A DNA stretch of 8,387 nucleotides from an uncultured Saprospiraceae bacterium (lineage in GTDB: Bacteria > Bacteroidota > Bacteroidia > Chitinophagales > Saprospiraceae), in contig CALIQO010000346.1 of NCBI GenBank assembly GCA_938044055.1, positions 1-8,387 of the forward strand. The letters run 5' to 3'. Positions 1-5,297 of the stretch are shown one piece after another. Below the pieces are notes generated by a model. The model saw only the letters and a program-made list of their open reading frames with translations, made no database searches and was not told the DNA's origin. The translations under genes and the position numbers were made by a program. The number at the start of each line of letters is the position of its first letter. Positions within the stretch are counted from its first letter, which is position 1.

Positions 1-348
1 ATCCTTAATGAAACCGATGAAGAACTATACAATCAGATAAAAGGAAAAAAAGTTACTGCCTACTTCAAGATGGATTCGCTTAATAATTTCGTAGTTGAAG
101 GCAATGCGCAGTCGATTTATTACGTAAAAGATGATGATGGAAAGTATATTGCAGTTAATAAAACAGAGTGCAGTCTGTTGAAATTTTTATTTAGCAATGG
201 TGAAATATCTGATATAAAAGGATACGTGGATGTAAAACAAAAAATGATCCCTATGAAAGATGCCAACCATGAATCCCTTAAACTAGAGGGTGTTGTATGG
301 AAAGGAGATAAAAGACCTAAACGACCAGAAAAACAATTGCCTTTATGA
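1..348 (+). CDS. OstA-like envelope protein, C-terminal fragment (5' end outside window)
   Basis: The frame is open from base 1 and ends with TGA at 346-348, so 115 C-terminal residues are visible and the true start lies upstream. The ATG at 70 is probably internal, because coding-like sequence (ILNETDEELYNQIKGKK...) precedes it in frame. The pattern IKGKKVTAYF, then VEGNAQSIYYV, then AVNKTECSLL and a final WKGDKRPKRPE resembles the last repeats of Bacteroidota OstA-like proteins (LptA/LptD N-terminal beta-jellyroll, OstA_2 type), in which YF...V.GN.QsiYY is recurrent. Such proteins are thought to act in the periplasm in LPS transport. Family assignment is from remembered pattern only, since the signal peptide and N-terminal repeats are missing. 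The stop overlaps the next start by 4 nt (ATGA), suggesting translational coupling. Confidence 0.72.
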   Translation: MLNETDEELYNQIKGKKVTAYFKMDSLNNFVVEGNAQSIYYVKDDDGKYIAVNKTECSLLKFLFSNGEISDIKGYVDVKQKMIPMKDANHESLKLEGVVWKGDKRPKRPEKQLPL

Positions 349-1103
349 GAAAAAGATTCTTTATTTCCATCGCATTATGGATCGGAATGTTTTATTCTGT
401 TTATGGCCAAACTCCTATTTCTGAATTCCAAAAGGCCAATGGATTGTACGAAAAAAAGGATTACACGGAAGCTGTAGATGTGTATAAGAGTATACTTGCA
501 CAAGGCAATAAGAGTAAAGAGCTATATTACAATTATGGCAACACACTCCTTGCCATGGATAGCATCGGTCAGGCTGTTTTGCAATATGAAAGGGGATTGA
601 AACTAGATCCTAGTGATGCCTTTCTTCAGAACAACTTATCAATTGCTCGAGAAAGGATTGAAGAACCACTAGTGGTTATACCAGATTTTTTCTTGATGGG
701 GTTCTGGAAATCTTTTTATTCTACATTCAGTCCACGGACTTGGGCTTTGCTTTCGATACTCATAGGTATATTGTTAATAGGACTTGTATATGTATACTTG
801 TACGATAAAGTCCACCTTCCTAAAAAGTGGTATTATATAGGAGTGGGATTAACTGCGATTCTATTACTATCAACCATCTGTGCGGGTTCTGCAAGAACAT
901 CTCAAGCTCAGCGTCAAGATAAAGGTGTAGTTATGATGCGAGGTTGGATGAAAAATGGACCCGATGATAGAAGCGACGATATTAAGATATTGTATCCAGG
1001 TTATCAGGTCAGGGTTATAGATGAGCTCAATGGATGGAAAAAAGTAATGACAAGAGATAGGGAGATAGGATGGGTAAAGCCAGAATCTTATACAATTATC
1101 TAG
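345..1103 (+). CDS. BatE-like TPR / two-TM / SH3-like membrane protein
   Basis: The gene encodes 252 residues. An N-terminal signal peptide spans about 1-21 (hydrophobic FFISIALWIGMFYSVYG, then QTP). Two TPR-like helical hairpins follow: 26-56 (FQKANGLYEKKDYTEAVDVY) and 58-91 (YYNYGNTLLAMDSIGQAVLQ...LKLDPSD). Two membrane helices lie at about 132-153 and 162-183. The C-terminal 60 residues (193-251) look like a bacterial SH3 domain (PGYQVRVIDELNGWKKV...GWVKPE). This order and length match BatE of the Bacteroides aerotolerance (Bat) set, where the TPR part is thought to be periplasmic and to bind partner Bat proteins. Oddly, the gene just upstream is OstA-like rather than batD, and it overlaps by 4 nt, so the gene may be detached from a bat operon. 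A generic TPR-SH3 protein is the alternative. Confidence 0.75.
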   Translation: MRKRFFISIALWIGMFYSVYGQTPISEFQKANGLYEKKDYTEAVDVYKSILAQGNKSKELYYNYGNTLLAMDSIGQAVLQYERGLKLDPSDAFLQNNLSIARERIEEPLVVIPDFFLMGFWKSFYSTFSPRTWALLSILIGILLIGLVYVYLYDKVHLPKKWYYIGVGLTAILLLSTICAGSARTSQAQRQDKGVVMMRGWMKNGPDDRSDDIKILYPGYQVRVIDELNGWKKVMTRDREIGWVKPESYTII

Positions 1104-1127
1104 ATAAATTTACTCGGAATAAGACAT

Positions 1128-1163
1128 AAAAAAACCCCGATAAATAACAAATTACCGGGGTTT
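1128..1163 (-). terminator. Rho-independent terminator of rplU-rpmA, possibly bidirectional
   Basis: AAACCCCG (1132-1139) pairs with CGGGGTTT (1156-1163), an 8-bp stem around a 16-nt loop. On the minus strand the stem is followed by seven T residues (plus-strand A at 1128-1134), which is the usual form for the minus-strand operon ending at 1183. On the plus strand only three T follow, so termination of the BatE-like transcript here is possible but weaker. The hairpin sits in a 79-nt gap between two convergent stop codons. Confidence 0.85.
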
Positions 1164-1182
1164 AGCGCTTAGTATATTTTAA

Positions 1183-1497
1183 TTATTCCTCCTCTGAAGA
1201 AGAAATATTATTTATCTGAGCTACGGTTTCAGACACAGGAGCATCTGCTGGGATAATATTGACGAATGTCCTGTTTAATCTCTTTTTCTTGAATTCTACG
1301 GTTCCATTGACCAATGCGTGTAAGGTAAAATCTCTACCCATACCTACATGATTACCAGGATGAAATTTTGTTCCTCTCTGACGTACCAGTATATTACCAG
1401 CCTTGGCATACTGTCCTCCGAAGAGTTTTACTCCTAGCCTTTTACTTTTACTGTCCCGTCCATTATCCGTAGAACCTACTCCTTTCTTATGAGCCAT
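1183..1497 (-). CDS. rpmA: 50S ribosomal protein L27
   Basis: The gene encodes 104 residues of large-subunit ribosomal protein L27, whose N-terminal tail reaches towards the peptidyl transferase centre. The family signature is clear: [10 protein letters not shown] at the start, [18 protein letters not shown], then [20 protein letters not shown]. The protein begins directly with MAHKKG, so it lacks the cleavable N-terminal extension found in Firmicutes L27. It is about 19 residues longer than E. coli L27 (85). The excess is a C-terminal tail of low complexity ending in SSSEEE. It follows rplU after 31 nt and has no obvious Shine-Dalgarno site. It is probably the last gene of a two-gene operon ending at the 1128-1163 hairpin. 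Confidence 0.98.
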   Translation of the reverse strand: MAHKKGVGSTDNGRDSKSKRLGVKLFGGQYAKAGNILVRQRGTKFHPGNHVGMGRDFTLHALVNGTVEFKKKRLNRTFVNIIPADAPVSETVAQINNISSSEEE

Positions 1498-1528
1498 GAT
1501 ACTTAATTTTTAAAGGTGATTAATGGGT

Positions 1529-1840
1529 TTAAAGAGAGATTGAATCAATCTTTATTTTAGTGAATGATTGTCTATGACCATTCTTAACTTGGTAACCTTT
1601 TCTTCTTTTCTTCTTGAAGACGATTACTTTATCACCTTTCTGGTGACCTAGCACAGTGGCGTTAACCGCTGCCCCAGCTAGAACCGGCGTGCCTACTTGA
1701 GTGGCGCTGTCATTCTCTACAAGGTGTACTTGATCGAAAGACATGCTATCCCCTTCGTTGGCTTCTAACTGGTGGACGAAAATCTCTTGACCTTCAGTCA
1801 CTTTGAATTGCTGACCAGCTATTGATACGATTGCAAACAT
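1529..1840 (-). CDS. rplU: 50S ribosomal protein L21
   Basis: The gene encodes 103 residues, the normal length for L21, a 23S rRNA-binding protein of the large subunit. Diagnostic segments are MFAIVSIAGQQFKV at the N-terminus, VGTPVLAGAAV in the middle, and the basic stretch FKKKRRKGYQVKNGHRQSFT near the C-terminus, which matches the conserved L21 signature. It is the first gene of the rplU-rpmA pair, the order found in most bacteria. A close match to the Bacteroidota sigma promoter lies 33-62 nt upstream, giving a short leader of about 25-30 nt. No leader hairpin like the Firmicutes L21 leader fits in so short a space. Confidence 0.98.
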   Translation of the reverse strand: MFAIVSIAGQQFKVTEGQEIFVHQLEANEGDSMSFDQVHLVENDSATQVGTPVLAGAAVNATVLGHQKGDKVIVFKKKRRKGYQVKNGHRQSFTKIKIDSISL

Positions 1841-1872
1841 GTTTAATAAATTATCTGGTTGTAAAAAGACTG

Positions 1873-1902
1873 CAAAGATAATCGTAAATTCCGATTAATC
1901 AA
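1873..1902 (-). promoter_or_regulatory. Bacteroidota-type promoter for rplU-rpmA
   Basis: Read on the minus strand, TTG (plus 1900-1902) is followed after exactly 19 nt by TATCTTTG (plus 1873-1880). This is a full match to the Bacteroidota primary sigma consensus TTG-N19/21-TAnnTTTG. The transcript would start at about 1866-1868 and leave a leader of roughly 27 nt before the rplU ATG. A 12-bp perfect palindrome, CCATTTAAATGG (1903-1914), abuts the -33 element. Confidence 0.8.
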
Positions 1903-1914
1903 CCATTTAAATGG
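1903..1914. repeat. 12-bp perfect palindrome next to the rplU promoter
   Basis: CCATTTAAATGG reads identically on both strands and lies directly upstream of the -33 TTG of the rplU promoter. It is the right size for a dimeric repressor or activator site, but no regulator is identified. It could also be chance in AT-rich DNA. Confidence 0.4.
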
Positions 1915-1946
1915 AAATTATACATCAAATTCAAGAGATATCGATA

Positions 1947-3263
1947 TCAGAACCATGTCCAAAATTTCCACCACTTCCCATTATCTGGTTCTACATATCC
2001 TGGTGGCAGCAATAAATCCCTCAATTTAAATTCGAATTTATGTAATTCCTCTCCCCTTCTTATGGTGAGTTTGGCTTTTTTACCTGGTTTCCGCTGTAGG
2101 TATTTCGATACTTTATGGAGGTCCCATTTTCGGGCATTCTTACCGGAAACCTTTAAAATTTCATCATCTACTTGCAAGCCAGCTAGATCGGCGGGGCTAT
2201 TAGGGACAATACCCCGTATAAAGAATTGATTGAGATCAGGACCATATGAGAAGATTGTTATCCCGCTTTTATCATATTCGAAATCTTTATTGTAATTCCT
2301 TCTAGCTTTTAAGTAAATGGCTCCTTTGTTATAGTCGATTATCACGTGAAACCTTGATAATAGAATATTCCCTATTAACCCATTGCGGATATATTCGTTT
2401 TCTCTCAACATTGAATCGTCCAGTTCTTGGAAGCTTGCAAGAACGCGGTTAAACTCATAAGGACCTATGTCGATGCGATCGATTAATCCGATATAGCCTT
2501 TAATGTCACCTCCTAGTCCTGTCCCTAGATTTCCTGGCAAAACGAAATCAGGTAAAGTAAGACTGGGGTGAGAATTATTATGAAGCAGAAAACTAAGCGC
2601 TGCTCCTGTATCAACAAGCACTTTCAATTCCGCCGTATCTCCGAGCGAAATGGTCTGAATTTTCATGTATGGCTTGAAATTGATAATATCCAAGTCAAAT
2701 TTTTTAAACTTCTTATCAGTAACTGGGGAATATCTGTCTGGATTATAAAGGTGAATTTTCCTCTTTTTATAATCAATTTCAAGAATTAAATTTCTAAAAA
2801 ACTCCCCCCCCATAATGCCATCAACGCGTATTCCAGCTGTCTCGAAAAGCCTTAAATAATTCTCCTTAAGAACCAGCATATCTCTACTCACAGGTCTGGC
2901 TCCCTGCATCTCCATGTATACGTTACGCACAATCTTAGCTTTCATTTCCTGCTGTAGATCTGCACCGACAATGGGCACTTCTCTTTTATCATAAGGTATC
3001 CGTAGCATATCGGTATAAGCCTTATTGAATATAATAGTATGTTCTGCACCTGTATCGAATATGAATCTCATCGGGAATGTTCTCTGCATTCTCACATCGA
3101 CAATTATGAAGCCTTGCTCAATATCAAAAGGAAGGGATACTTTGTCTTTCCCTCCTAGAAGATCTAGCCCCTTCACAATATAGGCTTGTCCATCTACTGA
3201 AGAAGGTAGATATAAACAGTAGAAATAGATCAACAATATGATTCGAAGTATAGACAATGTCAT
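1947..3263 (-). CDS. Secreted two-lobe aspartyl protease with C-terminal PDZ domain
   Basis: The gene encodes 438 residues. A hydrophobic signal peptide spans about 1-25 (LSILRIILLIYFYCLYL...VDG). The protein then has two retropepsin-like halves. Half one carries the catalytic motif FIFDTGAEHTII (D70-T71-G72-A73) and the paired hydrophobic-Gly strand DGIMGGEFFRN (148-158). Half two repeats this with VLVDTGAALSF (D218-T219-G220) and GLIGNILLSRF (295-305). Both aspartates are present, so one chain could form a complete pepsin-like active site. A PDZ domain follows at about 337-415 (FFIRGIVPNSPADLAGLQVD...), and the protein ends in an aromatic tail, WWKFWTWF. The family resembles Bacteroidota aspartyl protease/PDZ proteins. 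It presumably acts in the periplasm or at the surface, with unknown substrate. The gene stands alone, its only promoter candidate lies 156-186 nt upstream beyond a terminator-like hairpin, and no terminator is seen at its 3' end. Confidence 0.88.
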   Translation of the reverse strand: MTLSILRIILLIYFYCLYLPSSVDGQAYIVKGLDLLGGKDKVSLPFDIEQGFIIVDVRMQRTFPMRFIFDTGAEHTIIFNKAYTDMLRIPYDKREVPIVGADLQQEMKAKIVRNVYMEMQGARPVSRDMLVLKENYLRLFETAGIRVDGIMGGEFFRNLILEIDYKKRKIHLYNPDRYSPVTDKKFKKFDLDIINFKPYMKIQTISLGDTAELKVLVDTGAALSFLLHNNSHPSLTLPDFVLPGNLGTGLGGDIKGYIGLIDRIDIGPYEFNRVLASFQELDDSMLRENEYIRNGLIGNILLSRFHVIIDYNKGAIYLKARRNYNKDFEYDKSGITIFSYGPDLNQFFIRGIVPNSPADLAGLQVDDEILKVSGKNARKWDLHKVSKYLQRKPGKKAKLTIRRGEELHKFEFKLRDLLLPPGYVEPDNGKWWKFWTWF

Positions 3264-3349
3264 TAAGTTCTAAATTAAACCAATTATAGGGACTTGCCTA
3301 AGATGTTAAATATTAATACTTAAAGATGGAAATTATGTCGGGGTAGGCA

Positions 3350-3413
3350 CAAAAAATAGGCGAGGCACTTGAGAGGTAACCTCGCCATAAGGGTGTTAAA
3401 CCGAAAATACTTA
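3350..3413 (-). ncRNA. Candidate small RNA or attenuated leader of the protease gene
   Basis: A promoter match at 3419-3449 would start a minus-strand transcript near 3413. About 30 nt later that transcript forms the 3359-3386 hairpin followed by a T tract, and so could end near 3350 as an RNA of roughly 60 nt. If the polymerase reads through, the same transcript becomes a leader of about 150 nt for the aspartyl protease gene starting at 3263. No known RNA family is recognised. This is inference from the order of promoter and hairpin. Confidence 0.4.
3351..3386 (-). terminator. Terminator-like hairpin upstream of the protease gene
   Basis: GGCGAGG (3359-3365) pairs with CCTCGCC (3380-3386), a 7-bp GC-rich stem with a 14-nt loop. 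On the minus strand it is followed by TA and then six T (plus-strand A at 3351-3356). On the plus strand no T run follows. Within it, GAGGT (3373-3377) and ACCTC (3379-3383) can also pair in part, an alternative fold that uses one of the terminator arms. It lies inside the apparent 5' leader of the protease gene, over 180 nt beyond the OmpA gene's own terminator. Confidence 0.6.
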
Positions 3414-3535
3414 GACTACAAATCTATATTTTAAATCGCAAATACACAAGTCCTAAGTATATTTTATTTCATAAAAATATCCGTTACCCATATATATGCA
3501 TCACATGTATTATTATCGTAATATATTATACTTAG
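3407..3535. repeat. Three copies of ATACTTAG (two direct, one inverted)
   Basis: ATACTTAG occurs at 3407-3414 and 3528-3535, and its reverse complement CTAAGTAT at 3453-3460. The second and third copies extend to 9 bp (CTAAGTATA at 3453-3461 and TATACTTAG at 3527-3535). The first two bracket the promoter at 3419-3449. They could be operator half-sites or long-range stems. The region is AT-rich, so chance is not excluded. Confidence 0.4.
3419..3449 (-). promoter_or_regulatory. Bacteroidota-type promoter upstream of the protease gene
   Basis: On the minus strand, TTG (plus 3447-3449) is followed after 20 nt by TAGATTTG (plus 3419-3426), a complete TTG-N20-TAnnTTTG match. The expected start point is near 3412-3414. 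Inverted copies of ATACTTAG flank it, one over the start point (3407-3414) and one just upstream of the -33 element (3453-3460). Confidence 0.6.
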
Positions 3536-3539
3536 TAAA

Positions 3540-3559
3540 TCATTTGTTAAGACAAATGA
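3540..3559. repeat. 8-bp inverted repeat with 4-nt loop
   Basis: TCATTTGT (3540-3547) and ACAAATGA (3552-3559) form a perfect 8-bp hairpin with a 4-nt loop, 13 nt beyond the T tract of the OmpA gene terminator. It is AT-rich and has no T run. It could protect RNA ends, act as an operator, or be chance. Confidence 0.4.
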
Positions 3560-3572
3560 ATCGGGGACAAAT

Positions 3573-3605
3573 AAAAAAAGGGGGCTTTTAAAAAAAGCCC
3601 CCTTT
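3573..3605 (-). terminator. Strong Rho-independent terminator of the DUF937-OmpA gene
   Basis: AAAGGGGGCTTTT (3577-3589) pairs with AAAAGCCCCCTTT (3593-3605), a 13-bp stem with a 3-nt loop and a six-pair G+C core. On the minus strand seven T follow (plus-strand A at 3573-3579). It begins 22 nt after the stop codon of the gene ending at 3627. Confidence 0.92.
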
Positions 3606-3626
3606 AGGTAATAAGTTTACTTATTC

Positions 3627-5030
3627 TTATTCAGTAACGATTGTTACTTCTACTCGCTTGTTCTGATCTCTTCCTTCTTGAGTATCGTTAGTAGCTACAG
3701 GGCTATCTTGACCGAAGCCTTTAGCACTTAATCTACTTGCATCGATACCTTGAGCAATCAATCTTCCTTTAACAGCTTCAGCTCTTGCTTGAGAAAGTTG
3801 CATATTGCTATCAGCGTTACCTGTACTGTCCGTGTGACCATCAACTCTAACGTTGACACCAGGGTAAGCTTTCATAATAGCTGCAATGTTATCAACTTCT
3901 GCTGCAGAACTCTGATCTATTGCTGCAGAACCTGTAGCAAAAGTCAAGTTATTGAAACGGAATGTTCCGTTACCTTCTCCACCACCGATGAAATCCATCA
4001 TCTGTTGTCCAGCAGATCCAGCTGCAAAAGTAATTTTGTCTAATGCCGCTTTAGCAACATCATCAACTTTAGCGAAAGCACCTCTCGCTGCTTCTCCGAT
4101 TGCACCTGCTGCATCACCGATAGCATCAGCACCATCTTTTACCATGTCTCCTGCTGCACCAGCTGCATCACCAGCTGCATCTGTAACCTCACCTGCTGCA
4201 TCCTTAACAGAATCTACAGTTCCTTTACATCCTTTAGTTGCTAAAAAATATGCTAGCGCTCCTAATAATAATATAGGAAGCAACCACTTAAGGAATCCTA
4301 GACCAGAACTTGCAACATCACCAGCTGCACCTACAGCTGCTTTTCCTGCATCTCCAGCAGCACCGACAGCACTACCTGCAGCACCGACAACTTTCTTTCC
4401 TGCATCTCCAGCAGCACCCATTGCCGCTCTACCTGTATCGCCTACTTTATCTGCAGCATCACTTACTACATCTTTAGCTCCTGACATCATATCGCCGAAG
4501 CTAGAAAGACCTAGTAGTCCTCCCATACCAGAAGGCATAGCTGCTGCTACATTTTTCTTCTGTCCAGAAAGTAGATCCATAAGACCTGAAATTCCTTTTC
4601 CAGCAATCATTTTTCCGATTTTTCCTATTAGGAATGGCGCTGCTAATTTTATAAGGCTACCTACGCTACTGTTCTTCATTCCGCTCATCTTAGTAACCAT
4701 TTCGATTACTCCACCTAGTTTATTTCCAAGTAATGATTCGATGATTCCTCCCCCAGAATTCATCAATCCATTAACTGCACTTGAACCTCCACCGAATAAT
4801 CCTCCGATGTTATCAAGAATACCTCCATCTACATTATCAATCATGCCCATTAATCCTTTAGCACCTTCTGGAGAAGATCCTTTATCAATCATAGACCCTA
4901 GAAGAGAAGGAAAAATTCCTCCTAGTGCAGAGGATACATTATCAGAAGATTCTCCTAAGAAACTTCCAGCCTTATCGGCTATTTGACCAGTTACTTGATC
5001 TTTTAAAATATCTAATAAATTCAAAGACAT
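3627..5030 (-). CDS. DUF937 / Ala-Gly helical repeat / TM / OmpA_C peptidoglycan-binding protein
   Basis: The gene encodes 467 residues with no signal peptide. Residues 2-155 are a Gly/Leu-rich DUF937-like domain (LLDILKDQVTGQIADKAG, GIFPSLLGSMIDKG, further Gly-rich helices). Residues 187-242 are an Ala/Gly/Asp repeat built on GAAGDAGK, followed by one TM helix (about 245-264, LKWLLPILLLGALAYFLA) and a second Ala-rich helical stretch (271-345). The C-terminus (356-467) is an OmpA-like domain. It has GHTDSTG (398-404) and LSQARAEAV (412-420), and D401 and R416 are spaced like the diaminopimelate-binding Asp and Arg of OmpA. It ends with NKRVEVTI. The inferred topology is DUF937 in the cytoplasm and the OmpA domain in the periplasm on peptidoglycan. 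DUF937 function is unknown. The gene appears monocistronic, with its own strong terminator, and is divergent from the nuclease-helicase gene. Confidence 0.88.
   Translation of the reverse strand: MSLNLLDILKDQVTGQIADKAGSFLGESSDNVSSALGGIFPSLLGSMIDKGSSPEGAKGLMGMIDNVDGGILDNIGGLFGGGSSAVNGLMNSGGGIIESLLGNKLGGVIEMVTKMSGMKNSSVGSLIKLAAPFLIGKIGKMIAGKGISGLMDLLSGQKKNVAAAMPSGMGGLLGLSSFGDMMSGAKDVVSDAADKVGDTGRAAMGAAGDAGKKVVGAAGSAVGAAGDAGKAAVGAAGDVASSGLGFLKWLLPILLLGALAYFLATKGCKGTVDSVKDAAGEVTDAAGDAAGAAGDMVKDGADAIGDAAGAIGEAARGAFAKVDDVAKAALDKITFAAGSAGQQMMDFIGGGEGNGTFRFNNLTFATGSAAIDQSSAAEVDNIAAIMKAYPGVNVRVDGHTDSTGNADSNMQLSQARAEAVKGRLIAQGIDASRLSAKGFGQDSPVATNDTQEGRDQNKRVEVTIVTE
4342..4418. repeat. 54-nt tandem repeat inside the DUF937-OmpA gene
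   Basis: An identical 23-nt stretch occurs at 4342-4364 and 4396-4418, 54 nt (18 codons) apart. At protein level this is GAAGDAGK at residues 205-212 and 223-230, with intervening GAAG units at 216 and 234, so spacing alternates 11 and 7 residues. That spacing suits a long amphipathic helix. The DNA identity points to recent duplication or slippage. Confidence 0.75.
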
Positions 5031-5297
5031 AATAGAGTTTTTGTATAGTTACCTAATTATATAAATTAATATCTCTTATTAAATTCTGATGTGGTGGTGT
5101 GGAAAGTTGTCTCTCTGCGTTTCTCGTCATTACGCCCATTGGACGAAAAAATGTCTAATAGGTCACGCAAAAATATCGATTTTTCTTCAATAAAAGTGCT
5201 TTTCTTTACTTATAGTAAAAAAATAGCATCTTAAGGGCAATTAACTTTCTTTCTATATGCAACCGGATTTTCTCGCCCAACCTTTACATTTGTACAG
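5031..5297. other. Divergent intergenic region between the OmpA and nuclease-helicase genes
   Basis: These 267 nt separate two divergent starts and contain no credible ORF. For the minus-strand gene there is an isolated -7 match, TATTTTTG (plus 5168-5175), without TTG at the usual distance. It would give a leader of about 130 nt, so it is weak. An AT-rich imperfect palindrome, AAAAATATCGATTTTT (5169-5184), overlaps it. For the plus-strand gene a -7 match lies at 5285-5292. An in-frame TAA at 5232-5234 limits how far upstream the nuclease-helicase could start. Confidence 0.55.
5285..5292 (+). promoter_or_regulatory. Possible -7 element of the nuclease-helicase gene
   Basis: TACATTTG matches TAnnTTTG exactly and ends 5 nt before the ATG at 5298. 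Transcription would begin at or next to the start codon, giving a leaderless mRNA. No TTG is seen 19-21 nt upstream, so the call rests on the -7 element alone. Confidence 0.4.

Larger units (their letters stand above)
3264..3626. other. 363-nt gene-free region between the protease and OmpA genes
   Basis: No credible ORF was seen in this AT-rich stretch. From right to left it holds the strong terminator of the DUF937-OmpA gene (3573-3605), a small inverted repeat (3540-3559), three copies of ATACTTAG in both orientations (3407-3535), a minus-strand promoter match (3419-3449), and a terminator-like hairpin with a T tract (3351-3386). The last 87 nt before the protease ATG (3264-3350) contain no exact promoter match and no recognisable riboswitch. 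Confidence 0.7.

Noticed and set aside
70..348. A separate 92-residue gene starting at ATG 70
   Set aside because: The same frame is open and coding-like back to base 1, and the OstA-like pattern continues across this ATG, so it is taken as internal to a longer gene.
2568..2789. Plus-strand open frame of 73 codons
   Set aside because: It lies wholly inside the aspartyl protease gene on the other strand and shows no family resemblance.
3350..3358. A second -7 element (TATTTTTTG on the minus strand) before the protease gene
   Set aside because: It is off by one base from TAnnTTTG and is better explained as the T tract of the adjoining hairpin.
3750..4043. Plus-strand open frame of 97 codons
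   Set aside because: It is antisense to the OmpA_C domain coding sequence, has Cys/Ser-rich composition and no recognisable motif.
4080..4470. CRISPR-like or minisatellite array
   Set aside because: The repeats are in frame, imperfect and encode Ala/Gly helical units. No regular repeat-spacer structure is present.
3952..4986. Long plus-strand open frame (344 codons) rich in Ala, Pro and Ser
   Set aside because: It is antisense to the DUF937-OmpA gene and mirrors its Ala/Gly repeats. Its composition is that of a shadow frame, with no domain, and the opposite strand has a clear OmpA domain and terminator.
5168..5175. TATTTTTG on the minus strand as promoter of the DUF937-OmpA gene
   Set aside because: The -7 match is exact, but there is no TTG at 19-21 nt, it sits in an A/T run, and it would be about 138 nt from the start codon. 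It is not strong enough to list as a promoter.
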